From assembly GCA_026692885.1 (NCBI GenBank), contig JAPLNJ010001182.1:1-30432 (forward strand): a DNA stretch of 30,432 nucleotides, read 5' to 3'. How positions within the stretch are numbered: position 1 is the stretch's first letter; each line of letters starts with the position of its first letter. A program made the translations under genes and the position numbers. Origin of the DNA: Planctomycetota bacterium (lineage in GTDB: Bacteria > Planctomycetota > Planctomycetia > Pirellulales > Pirellulaceae). The notes under the pieces are model-generated. The model was not told where the DNA came from, did no database searches, and worked only from the letters and a program-made list of their open reading frames with translations. Below, piece after piece: positions 9,089 to 17,295 of the stretch.

Positions 9089-9267
9089 ACCCCGGATTAG
9101 TCATACTCCTGTAGGCCGGAACAAGCAACCGGAAGCACTGCCGGAACTTTGGTCGCTTCCGGCGTGTGGCGTCTGCACCAAGCGAGTTCTTCCTGTGAGC
9201 GTCGGTTGCGCCGTTCCGGCATGGCCTTGCGCGACCTCGTTCCGGCCTACATGACTAATCCGGGGTC
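9089..9267. repeat. Palindromic MITE-like element between divergent genes
   Basis: Bases 9089-9104 and 9110-9122 are repeated in inverted order at 9252-9267 and 9240-9252. The arms are perfect 16-bp and 13-bp matches, except that the left arm has five extra bases between them. The interior contains further GCCGGAAC motifs in both orientations. It lies in the gap between the dCTP deaminase start and the DUF309 gene. No ORF inside resembles a protein, so it is probably a non-autonomous mobile element or REP-like palindrome. Confidence 0.75.
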
Positions 9268-9402
9268 ACATGGCAATTGTCCCGGACAGGTCACGCGAGT
9301 GTCAAGTGACCGCACCCGGGCAAGCTTGACTTTATCCTGCGTCATCCCTAAATTTATCACAGTCGCGATCGGTAAGGACAACCGCCTTAGTGAAGGGTAT
9401 CC

Positions 9403-9801
9403 GTGGCACACGCAGAGTACGACCCTCGCTACCTGGAAGGGATCCGGTGTTTCGATAACCGCGAATTCTTCGAGGCTCACGAAGTGTGGGAAGATTTGTG
9501 GCGCGATGAGCAGGGGCCGTCGCGTCGTTATTATCAGGGGTTGATTCAAGTCGCCGTTTGCCTGCATCATTTCGGCAACGGGAATACGCGGGGTGCCCGG
9601 AAATTGTATCACAGTAGCCGTGGTTACCTGGAAGCCTATTGCCCCCGATACCTCGGTTTGGACCTTGATCGATTGCTGACTGATTTCGAGCAGTGTTGCG
9701 CGGAACTCGTGCGTAGTCCCGATGATTTTCCGCAAGGAACCTTGTCAACCGACCTAATTCCGCGGATTCCCTTCGATCCCCTGTGGGGCGAATGTCCATG
9801 A
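9403..9801 (+). CDS. DUF309 family protein
   Basis: The 132-aa product shows the DUF309 signature: 'FDNREFFEAHEVWEDLWR' followed by 'YYQGLIQVAVCLHHF' and 'GARKLYHSSRGYL'. The family is a small all-helical domain widespread in bacteria; its function is not established. The start is GTG 9403, preceded at 5 nt by GAAGGG. Its stop overlaps the ATG of the LON-domain gene by the sequence ATGA (9798-9801), so the two are probably translationally coupled and may act together. Confidence 0.85.
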   Translation: MAHAEYDPRYLEGIRCFDNREFFEAHEVWEDLWRDEQGPSRRYYQGLIQVAVCLHHFGNGNTRGARKLYHSSRGYLEAYCPRYLGLDLDRLLTDFEQCCAELVRSPDDFPQGTLSTDLIPRIPFDPLWGECP

Positions 9802-10502
9802 CCGCACCCGACGATTTCTCCTTCCGGCCCGCTGAGTTCTCTGGCGTGGTCCGACTGTTTCCGCTGCCGGACTTGGTGCTGTTTCCGCATGTCATGCAGC
9901 CGCTGCGTATTTTCGAGCCGCGCTACAGGGAGATGCTCGAGGATGCGCTGGCCGATGATGGCTTGCTCGCCATGACACTCCTCAAACCCGGCTGGGAGGC
10001 AGACTACGAAGGGCAGCTGCCAGTCGAGTCGGTGGTCTGCCTGGGGCGGGTGCTGACTCACTGTCGTCTTCCGGAAGGGCACTACAACGTCTTTCTGCTG
10101 GGCTTGCAGCGTGCCACGATCACGTGTGAGCTGCCCTTCACGCGGTCGTTTCGACGTGCCAAGGTCCGGCTGCTGCGAGACCGCGCCGCGTATTCCGAAG
10201 CGGCAGCACGTCCCGCTCTGCGGCATAAATTACTGGACTTGTTCCAGCGTCTGCTGCCGTCCGACGCGGAATTGCAGGAGGAGTTGGAGCCGTTGCTGCG
10301 GAAGAAGCTCTCGCTGGCTGCCCTGACGGATATTGTCGCGTTCACCATGGACTTTGACGTGGGCACAAAACAACAACTGTTGAATATGTGCGATGTCGAT
10401 CAGCGAGCGAGAATGCTGCTAGCTCACCTGCAAGCCCTGGAGGCTGGTGCAAGCCGCGACTCGAAGCGGTTCATCTTCCCGCCGGAATTCAGTCGCAACT
10501 GA
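9798..10502 (+). CDS. LON substrate-binding (LonN) domain protein
   Basis: The 234-aa product begins almost directly with the Lon N-terminal domain: 'VRLFPLPDLVLFPHVMQPLR' then 'IFEPRYREMLEDAL', 'VCLGRVL' and 'YNVFLLGLQRATI'. The AAA and Ser/Lys protease domains of Lon are absent, as in the stand-alone COG2802 family. Such proteins are presumed to bind unfolded or specific protein ligands; the role is unproven. The C-terminal half is helical ('LRHKLLDLFQRLLPSDAELQ'), as in the Lon helical bundle. ATG 9798 overlaps the DUF309 stop (ATGA), while ATG 9792 is also possible. Confidence 0.88.
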   Translation: MTAPDDFSFRPAEFSGVVRLFPLPDLVLFPHVMQPLRIFEPRYREMLEDALADDGLLAMTLLKPGWEADYEGQLPVESVVCLGRVLTHCRLPEGHYNVFLLGLQRATITCELPFTRSFRRAKVRLLRDRAAYSEAAARPALRHKLLDLFQRLLPSDAELQEELEPLLRKKLSLAALTDIVAFTMDFDVGTKQQLLNMCDVDQRARMLLAHLQALEAGASRDSKRFIFPPEFSRN

Positions 10503-10753
10503 CCTCTCGCCTCCCATGACTTCGTCCCACTGGACGAGCGCCCCAGGCTGCGACTTTGCCTGTGGGCGAAACTTTGCGGCCACTTCACAGCCGGGTCTTG
10601 GCTGGCCCGTGGCACCGCCGTAGGTACAATCGATAATTTAGTTGCTGGGTGGAACTGTCTTCGCCGGTGGGGCGATAACAGTACGATGAGATGTCCTGCT
10701 GCGCTAGATTTCTTGCCACCACAGATAGCTTGAGGTGCCACACTCGCCTAAAC

Positions 10754-10762
10754 TGATATAAT
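10754..10762 (+). promoter_or_regulatory. Extended -10 promoter
   Basis: TGATATAAT contains a perfect TATAAT preceded by TGn, an extended -10. The best -35 candidate (TTGAGG, 10730-10735) is 21 bp away, too far to be convincing. It would start transcription near 10770, about 55 nt before the TPR gene start. The rest of the 10503-10825 gap shows nothing else. Confidence 0.5.
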
Positions 10763-10825
10763 GCGGGCGTTCAGCGTGGACAACTTTGAACAGTCGGAAA
10801 CAAGTCAAACCAGGGGGGTATCACC

Positions 10826-12508
10826 ATGGCCAGGAAATCTGCAGTCGCGAGCGTTGCTTGGATGCTCTTCGCGCTGGCCGTCTCAAAGACTTCGGCTCAG
10901 GACACTTTGACGGCAGAACTGTACGGTCAGGGCGTGCACGCCTATTACGCCGGCAAATTTGCCCAGGCCCACGAGTCGCTGACGACGGCCGTTGAACAGG
11001 GCACGAAGGATCCACGCTGTTACTATTTTCGCGGCTTGGCCTACTCTCGCTTGGGTCGGCCGGATGAGGCCGAAGCTGATTTCAAGAAAGGGGCGGAGTT
11101 GGAGGCCAGTGGGGCCACGCCGCAAATCGACGTCGGCCAATCCATGCAGCGCGTGCAGGGCACGCTCCGCCTGGAGTTGGAGAAGTACCGCGCTACAGCC
11201 AGACTGGCCACGCGGTTGCGGGAATCCACGCAACGCCGCGATCGCTATGAAGAGTTCAAACGCGACGAGACCACCAAGCTCCGCGAAGTCGCTCCCGCGG
11301 CACCAGAAACTGGACCTGGCGTGGGACCGGGTCCTCAGCCCGGTATCGGTGCTCCGCCTGCTGCGACTCCTCCTGCTGCGGCACTGAACGATCCGTTTGC
11401 CACACCGGCCAAGCCCGACGCGGGGGCTGATCCACAGCCTGCCATACCCGCTGTGCCTGGAACCGGTGATCAGCCGGGGGGCGGCGGCACCGATCCATTC
11501 GCGATGCCTCCTGCGGCGGCCCCAGGTGCAGCTCCTGCAGCTAAAGAAGGTGAGGCTCCCGCCGGAGCCGATCCGTTTGCAGCACCGCCGGCGGCGGGCG
11601 ATCAACCCGCAGCGCCTGCGGGAAATGATCCGTTCGCGACGCCTCCTGCAGCTGGCCCCGCAGCGAAAGCAGCCGCTCCGGCCGAGGCCGATCCGCTGGG
11701 TGCCCCCGCGGCAGGCGATCAACCGGCCGCACCCGCTGGGAATGATCCGTTCGGTGCTCCCGCCCAACCCGCGGCCGGACCTGGTATGGATCCGGCCGCT
11801 AAGGAAGCCCCAGCTCCGGCCGACGCTGACCCCATGGGCGCACCAGCCGCGCCTGCCGCTGGCGACCAGCCGGCTGCACCTGCCGGAAATGATCCGTTCG
11901 GCGCACCAGCCAAGCCGGCTGTCGCGCCGGATATGGCTCCTGCGGGGGAAGCTCCCGCTGAGGCCGATCCGTTCGGCGCACCAGCCGCGCCTGCGGCAGG
12001 TGCGCCAAAGCCGGCCGCTGCTCCTGCGGGCGATGACCCGTTTGGAGCGCCTGCGGCAGGTGCGCCAAAGCCGGCCGCTGCTCCTGCGGGTGATGATCCG
12101 TTTGGAGCGCCTGCGGCAGGTGCGCCGAAGCCGGCCGCTGCTCCTGCGGGTGATGACCCGTTTGGAGCGCCTGCGGCAGGCGCGCCGAAGCCGGCCGTTG
12201 CTCCTGCGGGTGATGATCCGTTTGGAGCGCCTGCGGCAGGTGCACCGAAGCCGGCCGCTAAGGAAGCTGCTGCCGATCCGTTTGGTGCTCCGGCCGCACC
12301 TAACGCCGGCAAGCCGTCGGATGTTCCTGGCGCCAAACCCGCGGCGAAAGGTGGGGCAGCCAAGAAGAACGCGGGGCCGGCGGCTGCGAAAGATGCCAAA
12401 ACCGTCCCGGACGAGAAACTGAATCCGTTTGCGGATGATCCTATGGAAGAGAAAAAACCGGGAGAGGCTAAGCCGGATGCGCCCGGCGCAAAAGACCCTG
12501 CGCCGTAG
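10826..12508 (+). CDS. Exported TPR protein with long Ala/Pro repeat tail
   Basis: The 560-aa product has a signal peptide (about 1-25, ending 'SKTSAQ'). A TPR-like pair of helices follows at about 28-90 ('LYGQGVHAYYAGKFAQAHES', 'YYFRGLAYSRLGRPDEAEAD'), then a charged helical stretch to about 155. The remaining 400 residues are low-complexity repeats of the type 'PAGDDPFGAPAAGAPKPAAA', with 'DPF' recurring about every 20 residues. Four near-identical 60-bp units lie at 12001-12240. The TPR part is probably a protein-binding domain and the tail a flexible extracytoplasmic spacer. Start is supported by AGGGGGG 7 nt upstream and an extended -10 promoter. It converges on the DUF4058 gene. Confidence 0.8.
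   Translation: MARKSAVASVAWMLFALAVSKTSAQDTLTAELYGQGVHAYYAGKFAQAHESLTTAVEQGTKDPRCYYFRGLAYSRLGRPDEAEADFKKGAELEASGATPQIDVGQSMQRVQGTLRLELEKYRATARLATRLRESTQRRDRYEEFKRDETTKLREVAPAAPETGPGVGPGPQPGIGAPPAATPPAAALNDPFATPAKPDAGADPQPAIPAVPGTGDQPGGGGTDPFAMPPAAAPGAAPAAKEGEAPAGADPFAAPPAAGDQPAAPAGNDPFATPPAAGPAAKAAAPAEADPLGAPAAGDQPAAPAGNDPFGAPAQPAAGPGMDPAAKEAPAPADADPMGAPAAPAAGDQPAAPAGNDPFGAPAKPAVAPDMAPAGEAPAEADPFGAPAAPAAGAPKPAAAPAGDDPFGAPAAGAPKPAAAPAGDDPFGAPAAGAPKPAAAPAGDDPFGAPAAGAPKPAVAPAGDDPFGAPAAGAPKPAAKEAAADPFGAPAAPNAGKPSDVPGAKPAAKGGAAKKNAGPAAAKDAKTVPDEKLNPFADDPMEEKKPGEAKPDAPGAKDPAP
11989..12260 (+). repeat. 60-bp tandem repeat inside the TPR protein gene
   Basis: Four in-frame 60-bp units (starting 12001, 12061, 12121 and 12181) differ at only a few positions, flanked by partial units. 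Each encodes 20 residues ending 'GDDPFGAPAAG'. The low divergence points to recent slippage or unequal crossover. Confidence 0.9.
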
Positions 12509-12557
12509 GATCCCTTCGCCGCACCGTAATGTTCGAAGCGTTTCTCAAATCGCGGCG

Positions 12558-13361
12558 TCAGCCCGCCTGCCCCGCGATCAGCAATTGCACCCAGTCCGCG
12601 GTGGCCAGCTCCAGCGCCGGTTCGACCGAGCGGCGATAATTCAGCGCGTAGTCGTAGCCGGCTCGATCGTAGGTCGTCGTGAAGGCCGCTTGCAAGTCCA
12701 ATTCCACATCCGGATCCTCCCCGGCCAGCGGAATGGGAATGGTCGGCAGTGGCTGACGCAACGTCCACCCGTAGACGTCCACTTGCGGTAGTCGCTCCTT
12801 GCGGCAGACAAACACGTAGTAATCTGCCGGCATCAAAGGTTCCCGTGTGGCTAAGCGTCGCCCGCCGCGCAGGAGATCCAGTTCCACCAGATGGGCCGGC
12901 GTGCAGAACACGTTGCTGCGTTTGACCAAGTACTCGCTGCGTCCCTCCCCGGCCGTCTTGTTCCACGGCGACAGCAGTTCGATGACCGTGACGACGTTCT
13001 GGGATTCGCGGCTCCGGATCGTCAGAAACGCTTGGCGAAAGCGATTGGGCACGGGTACGGTGTGGACCACGGGCTGGATCGCCACAGCCGCACTACCTGC
13101 ACTCCGAGAACCAGCCCCCCAGTCGAGGTCGGTATCGACAATTGCACGGTCGGTATCGACAATCGCGAGGTCCGGCTCGATCAAGCGATCCGGGTCGTTA
13201 TCCTCCCGTGCCAAGTACACGTACTCCTCGACCTCGACCACATACCGCGGCCGTACGCATGGCGTGAGCCGCTCGCTGAGGATTGTGATGAATCGCGTAT
13301 GGAAATCCCTCCAACGCTGGTTTTCGATGAAAGGATCCATTCCGGGAAAAGGGCTGGGCAT
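12558..13361 (-). CDS. DUF4058 family protein
   Basis: The product is 267 aa from the family-typical start 'MPSPFPGMDPFIENQRWRDF' (ATG 13361); an upstream ATG at 13391 would add 10 residues. Other family features are 'RPRYVVEVEEYVYL', 'IEPDLAIVD' and 'VTVIELLSPWNKTAGEGRSE'. DUF4058 proteins are common in planctomycetes and cyanobacteria and have no established function. The 'IELLSP.NK..G.GR' segment is reminiscent of the Uma2 nuclease-like fold, but I cannot show homology. A local duplication of about 21 bp (near 13124-13170) repeats 'AIVDTD' in tandem. The gene converges with the TPR gene, leaving 49 bp between stops. Confidence 0.85.
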   Translation of the reverse strand: MPSPFPGMDPFIENQRWRDFHTRFITILSERLTPCVRPRYVVEVEEYVYLAREDNDPDRLIEPDLAIVDTDRAIVDTDLDWGAGSRSAGSAAVAIQPVVHTVPVPNRFRQAFLTIRSRESQNVVTVIELLSPWNKTAGEGRSEYLVKRSNVFCTPAHLVELDLLRGGRRLATREPLMPADYYVFVCRKERLPQVDVYGWTLRQPLPTIPIPLAGEDPDVELDLQAAFTTTYDRAGYDYALNYRRSVEPALELATADWVQLLIAGQAG

Positions 13362-13524
13362 CGGCACGACTCCGGGAGTAGCGGGAGGCAACCTACTCCA
13401 TCGATTCTAACAAGTTGCGGCCGGTTTCCCAGCGTACAGCGAGGACAAATAGGGCCAGGCACGTGACTTGACGCCTGCCTCCTCGGCCTGAGCGAGCGGC
13501 AGGAAATGGCCTACCCAGTTCGAT

Positions 13525-13575
13525 GTAGGATGGTCTTCCCAGATTGTCTCGATCGGCCTGGGAAGGCCGACCTAC
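13525..13575. repeat. Short imperfect palindrome
   Basis: Arms 13525-13542 and 13558-13575 pair as an 18-bp inverted repeat with three mismatches around a 15-nt loop. The region 13362-13998 holds no credible gene; this palindrome and the one that follows are its only visible structure. Confidence 0.55.
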
Positions 13576-13656
13576 GGGTAGATTTCCTCCTGCCCCGCGC
13601 CTTGCCGGTCGGCCCGGGAAGTACTAGAATCACGCTCCAAGAACCAGGATTATTCA

Positions 13657-13799
13657 TGGTGGGTGGGCCAAGGGATCGCAGTAGCTTGGTGGGCATTTGC
13701 AAACCGTCCCCGCCGTAATTCACAGTGCGACGATACAACTGCGTTTGGCACAGCGACCGAGGCCCACCAGGAACACGGCTTGCTCGACCCACCCTACCA
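13657..13799. repeat. Palindromic element of the GGTGGGCC type
   Basis: The ends at 13657-13672 and 13779-13799 are imperfect inverted repeats (TGGTGGGTGGG... against ...CCCACCCTACCA), with inner arms at about 13685-13694 and 13762-13771. It shares its terminal theme with the cleaner element at 30084-30168, suggesting one dispersed family. Confidence 0.5.
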
Positions 13800-13998
13800 A
13801 GCCGGTGCATCATCCGGGTGCAAGTTTCCCAGAGACTGGCGGCGCCAACCAGTCCGGGCCGACAACGCGGTCGCTTGCTGGCATCCGTCGCGGCACCGTC
13901 AGTCGAACAAGAGTCCTCCGGGCGGACCGATTCCCGAAATACCGGGGCGGCCAAGTGCGAAGTTTCATGTTGGCCGAACCTCTCTCAGGGCACCAGCT

Positions 13999-15372
13999 AT
14001 GCCAAGCTATGATCTTACGCCTCGTCAAGTCCCCACGGTGCAGACCAAGTACCGCCGCATCGTCACGGAGATTCCCGTTCCCGAATCGATCGCCGTCCTG
14101 CAGAAGCTTCGCACCTACGAGCCGCTGTCGATGAGCGGCCAGCCGCTGGTTGTCTGGGATCGGGCCGAGGGGATCCAGGTGTTCGACCGCTGGGGCAACA
14201 TGTGGCTCGACTGGTCGTCGGGGGTGCTCGTGGCGAACGCCGGGCATAGCCATCCCCGGATCCGTCAAGCGATCCTGGACCAAGTGAACCACGGCTTACT
14301 GCACAACTACTGTTTCCCGTCGACGATCCGAGCCGAGCTGACCGAGGAGCTGGCGGCGGTGGCCCCGGCAGGACTGGGAAAAGTCCTGCTGCTGACGACC
14401 GGCGCCGAGGCGTGCGAATGCGCGATCAAGCTCATGCGGACGCAGGGGCGCAAGATCGGCGGCGATCGGAAGATCGGCATCGTCACCTTCCACAACGCTT
14501 TTCACGGCCGGACGCTGGGCGTGCAGATGGCTGGTGGCATCCCGGCGCTGAAGAGTTGGATTGTCAACCTGGACCCGGACATGATCCAGGTGCCGTTCCC
14601 CGACGGTTTCCGGGGTGGACCGGACACGAGTTTCGAAGGTTTTCTCAAAGCCTTGGCGGCCCAGGGCCGGACGCCCGATCAGATTGCCGGCGTGATGACC
14701 GAGACCTATCAGGGCGGCAATGCCAGCTTCGCCCCTCCCGAGTACATCCAGAGGTTGCGTGCCTGGTGCGACGAGCACAGGATCCTCTTGGTGTTCGACG
14801 AAGTGCAAGCGGGATTCGGTCGCACCGGGACATTCTGGGGCTTCGAGCACTACGGTGTGACGCCCAATCTGATCTGTTGCGGCAAGGGCATCTCGAGTGG
14901 TCTGCCGATTTCGGCCGTGATCGGCAGGCCGGAGATCATGGACCTCTACCCGCCGGGCGCCATGACTTCGACGCACACGGGCAACCCCGTCTGCGCGTCG
15001 GCTGCCTTGGCCAGCCTGCGGGTGATCATCGAGGAGCACCTCGTGGAGCACGCACGCCGCATGGGCGAAATCCTGCAGCCCGAACTGCGCCGTATCGGCC
15101 GGCGATTCCAGGACCGTATCGGAGCCGTCCATGGCCGAGGGTTGGTGGCGTCGTTGCACATGGTCAAGGCGGGTAGCAGCAACCCCGATCCGGATTTGGC
15201 CTGCGACATCGTACGCCGCTCGATGGAGCAGGGACTCCTGATGTTCTCGCCGGTCGGATACGGCGGTGCGTCGGTCAAGATCGCGCCCCCGCTAGTGATT
15301 CAGGAGGAGCCGTTGCGGGAAGGCTTGGCGGTCATCGAAAAGGTGTTCGAGGAGGTGCTCGTTTCAAACTAG
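13999..15372 (+). CDS. Class III (PLP-dependent) aminotransferase
   Basis: The 457-aa product is a fold-type I, class III aminotransferase of the 4-aminobutyrate/acetylornithine type. Visible motifs are 'GNMWLDWSSGVLVANAGHSH' near the N-terminus, 'TTGAEACECAIKLMR', 'TFHNAFHGRTLG', 'FDEVQAGFGRTG' (Asp267 for the pyridine nitrogen, Gln270) and 'CGKGISSGLPISAV' with the Schiff-base Lys296. The amino donor and acceptor cannot be inferred. The frame is open to 13663, but that extension is repeat-derived; ATG 13999 begins 'MPSYDLTPRQ' and gives the normal family length. It is followed after 11 bp by a Gfo/Idh/MocA dehydrogenase, so the pair probably oxidises and transaminates a related substrate. 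Confidence 0.9.
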   Translation: MPSYDLTPRQVPTVQTKYRRIVTEIPVPESIAVLQKLRTYEPLSMSGQPLVVWDRAEGIQVFDRWGNMWLDWSSGVLVANAGHSHPRIRQAILDQVNHGLLHNYCFPSTIRAELTEELAAVAPAGLGKVLLLTTGAEACECAIKLMRTQGRKIGGDRKIGIVTFHNAFHGRTLGVQMAGGIPALKSWIVNLDPDMIQVPFPDGFRGGPDTSFEGFLKALAAQGRTPDQIAGVMTETYQGGNASFAPPEYIQRLRAWCDEHRILLVFDEVQAGFGRTGTFWGFEHYGVTPNLICCGKGISSGLPISAVIGRPEIMDLYPPGAMTSTHTGNPVCASAALASLRVIIEEHLVEHARRMGEILQPELRRIGRRFQDRIGAVHGRGLVASLHMVKAGSSNPDPDLACDIVRRSMEQGLLMFSPVGYGGASVKIAPPLVIQEEPLREGLAVIEKVFEEVLVSN

Positions 15373-15383
15373 GAGTCGCTGCC

Positions 15384-16658
15384 ATGCACGCTCACGCGCA
15401 GGGAAAGCTCGACGTCGCCATCGTCGGCGGCGGCATGATCACGCACGACCAGATTCTACCGTCGATGTATCAGCTGCAGCGAAGCGGTCACGTCGGCTCG
15501 ATCCGCATCTGTGCGTTGAACTCGCCACCCCTGCGTGCGCTGGCCGAGGAGCCCAGATTCGCCGAGGCTTTTCCGGGTCAGTCTTTCCAGCCGTTTCCGG
15601 CGTTGGGGGAAAATCCGGAGCGGGTGTTCCCCGATCTGTACCAGGCAGTGATTGCCTCGCTGCCGCCACGTAATCTCGTTGTCGTCGCGGTACCCGACCA
15701 CTTCCACGACCCGGTGATCCGCACGGCTTTGGAGCACGACCAGCACGTGCTGGCCGTCAAACCGCTGGTACTCAAGTATGTCCAGTCGGTCGAGATCGAG
15801 CACCTGGCTCGCGACAAGGGCCTGTTCGTGGGTGTGGAGTACCACAAGCGGTTCGACCGTCGAGCCTTGGATGCGCGGGGCCAGTATCGCCGCGGTCGCT
15901 TTGGCCAATTCCGTTGCGGCGAGGCGAAGTTGGTCGAGCCCTATTACTACCGCCACTCGAATTTCCAGAACTGGTTCACGAAGGAGAACAGCGACCCGTT
16001 CACCTACATCGGCTGCCACTATGTGGACTTGGTCTGGTTCATCACGGGCTTGCGACCGGTCGAGGTCTCGGTCCGCGGGGTCGAGGGCCAATTCCCCAAT
16101 GGCAATGTCGGCTATCTCTGGTCGATCGGCCAGGTCGTCTGGGAAAACGGGGCCGTCCTGAGCCTGCTCAACGGCCTGGGTTACCCCGACGAAGGCGCGG
16201 GAACCAACGATCAGGGCTTGTGCCTGTTCTGCGAAGGGGACAACTGTGGCGGGATCATTCGGCACGACGACCAGTTTCGCGGTGTCAGTCATGGCTACGT
16301 GGATCGGCTATCTGGGGCGGCCTTTCGTTACGTCAGCCCGGACTACTTTCGCTTGGTACCCTGGGAAGGCGACGGCCTGCAGCCGGTCGGCTACGGGTAC
16401 GACTCGATCGCAGCGAACCTATTCTCGGCGCTGCGGGTGAATGCGGCTGGCGAGGGGCGAAGCGGTGCCGAGGCTCTCCGGAATCGGCAGCAGATCCTCC
16501 ACGAGATCGATGACCGCGGCATCCTCGCCACGCCGGCCAACAGCTTCATCAACGAACTCGTGACCGAGGCGGCCCGGCTCTCGATCGGCCAGGGTGGCCG
16601 CCACGCGGTGATCGACTACGCCGGGACACCCTCGGTGCGGCTACGGGACCGGGAATGA
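15384..16658 (+). CDS. Gfo/Idh/MocA-family oxidoreductase
   Basis: The 424-aa product has an N-terminal Rossmann fold ('LDVAIVGGGMITHDQILP', glycines at 15-17) for NAD(P), then 'VVVAVPDHFHDPVIRTALEH' and 'HVLAVKPLVL' (Lys126-Pro127, where the family normally has E-K-P; here the Glu is Val125). The C-terminal part includes 'GCHYVDLVWFITG', the usual region of the substrate-binding His. Members act mostly on sugars and cyclitols, but the substrate here is unknown. Ribosome-binding sequence AGGAG overlaps the aminotransferase stop 11 bp upstream, so the two genes form an operon. No signal peptide is present. Its 3' end overlaps by 18 bp the convergent short ORF. Confidence 0.88.
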   Translation: MHAHAQGKLDVAIVGGGMITHDQILPSMYQLQRSGHVGSIRICALNSPPLRALAEEPRFAEAFPGQSFQPFPALGENPERVFPDLYQAVIASLPPRNLVVVAVPDHFHDPVIRTALEHDQHVLAVKPLVLKYVQSVEIEHLARDKGLFVGVEYHKRFDRRALDARGQYRRGRFGQFRCGEAKLVEPYYYRHSNFQNWFTKENSDPFTYIGCHYVDLVWFITGLRPVEVSVRGVEGQFPNGNVGYLWSIGQVVWENGAVLSLLNGLGYPDEGAGTNDQGLCLFCEGDNCGGIIRHDDQFRGVSHGYVDRLSGAAFRYVSPDYFRLVPWEGDGLQPVGYGYDSIAANLFSALRVNAAGEGRSGAEALRNRQQILHEIDDRGILATPANSFINELVTEAARLSIGQGGRHAVIDYAGTPSVRLRDRE

Positions 16659-17018
16659 ACGCGGGCCAGGATTGCTCCTATTGAGTCCTAGGTTGCCCCG
16701 CTGTCCCATGTTGGCCCCACACCAATGGATCGCTGCTGCTTTGACCTGCAGTTCCTGTTGGCGCTCTCGCCAGTCGGGTAGCGACCGGTCGAGAAGGCGC
16801 GAGAATTGGGGACCATGATGAGGTTCCAGGAGGTGAGCCAATTCGTGGGCAATGACGTAGTCGGCCAGGCGAGCTTTCAGAAGCACCTCGCAGAAGCTCG
16901 TTCGCTCGGTCAGCTCCGGCACATCGACGTCCCCCTCCAGCCACTGCCAGCCCATGGTGTGGAGCTGCCGGCAAAAAGGGCGTTCGACCAGTTCGTATTC
17001 CCACTGGATTCGAGCCAT
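16641..17018 (-). pseudogene. Apparent HsdR N-terminus / YgjP (DUF45) metallopeptidase fusion, in frame
   Basis: The ORF encodes 125 aa in two unlike halves. Residues 5-51 ('EYELVERPFCRQLHTMGWQW', 'TERTSFCEVLLKARL') match my recollection of the extreme N-terminus of type I restriction HsdR subunits. Residues 53-90 ('YVIAHELAHLLEPHHGPQFS', 'DWRERQQEL') match the C-terminus of YgjP/DUF45 zinc metallopeptidases, with HELAH at 58-62 and a further His pair at 67-68. DUF45 genes often neighbour hsdR, so one deletion joining hsdR codon about 51 to the end of the DUF45 gene would give this ORF. Both source proteins would be mostly missing. It starts 4 bp after the macro-domain stop, as in an operon. 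Function of the product, if any, is doubtful. Confidence 0.6.
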
Positions 17019-17022
17019 CGTG

Positions 17023-17285
17023 TTACACAGTTAGTTCGGTCACTCCGGCGCGTTTGGGTACGTTCTGGTACGCGGCGGTGGGCTCATACACGAGTACCAC
17101 CACATCGCCCAATTCCGAGAGCGCCGCTTCGATTTCACCTCGCACCTGCGACCAATCCAGTCCGCCGGCGCCGCAACCCAGTGGCGGCAGCGCCACCGAT
17201 CGGATGCCGTTCTCTCGGACGACGCGCACCAAGTCCTTCAGCCCCTCACGGACCCAGTCGAGCTTGGAAGGATGGTTCCCTACGC
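17023..17285 (-). pseudogene. C-terminal half of a DarG-like macro domain (truncated)
   Basis: The frame encodes 'WVREGLKDLVRVVRENGIRS' followed by 'VALPPLGCGAGGLDWSQVRG' and 'VVVLVYEP', the second half of the ADP-ribose-binding macro domain as found in DarG antitoxins, which reverse DNA ADP-ribosylation by DarT. The N-terminal half (the 'VN..N..G.mG.G' ADP-ribose loop) is absent. The ORF is open on to 17397, but those codons come from a palindromic repeat element that appears to have inserted at about 17290. No DarT toxin is seen. It precedes the HsdR/YgjP fusion by 4 bp on the same strand. Type I restriction loci carrying macro-domain genes are known, so both are probably remnants of one locus. 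Confidence 0.65.
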
Positions 17286-17295
17286 CGAAGGCGTT

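Noticed and set aside
12001..12240. Regular 60-bp repeats as a possible CRISPR array
   Set aside because: Units are contiguous with no unique spacers and are in frame inside a protein gene.
11719..12966. Long minus-strand open frame of 415 codons across the TPR-protein repeats
   Set aside because: Low-complexity mirror of the repetitive GC-rich coding strand; the plus frame has a signal peptide, Shine-Dalgarno and promoter.
13663..13998. N-terminal extension of the aminotransferase
   Set aside because: The sequence is a palindromic repeat region and gives no aminotransferase-like residues; ATG 13999 yields the normal family length.
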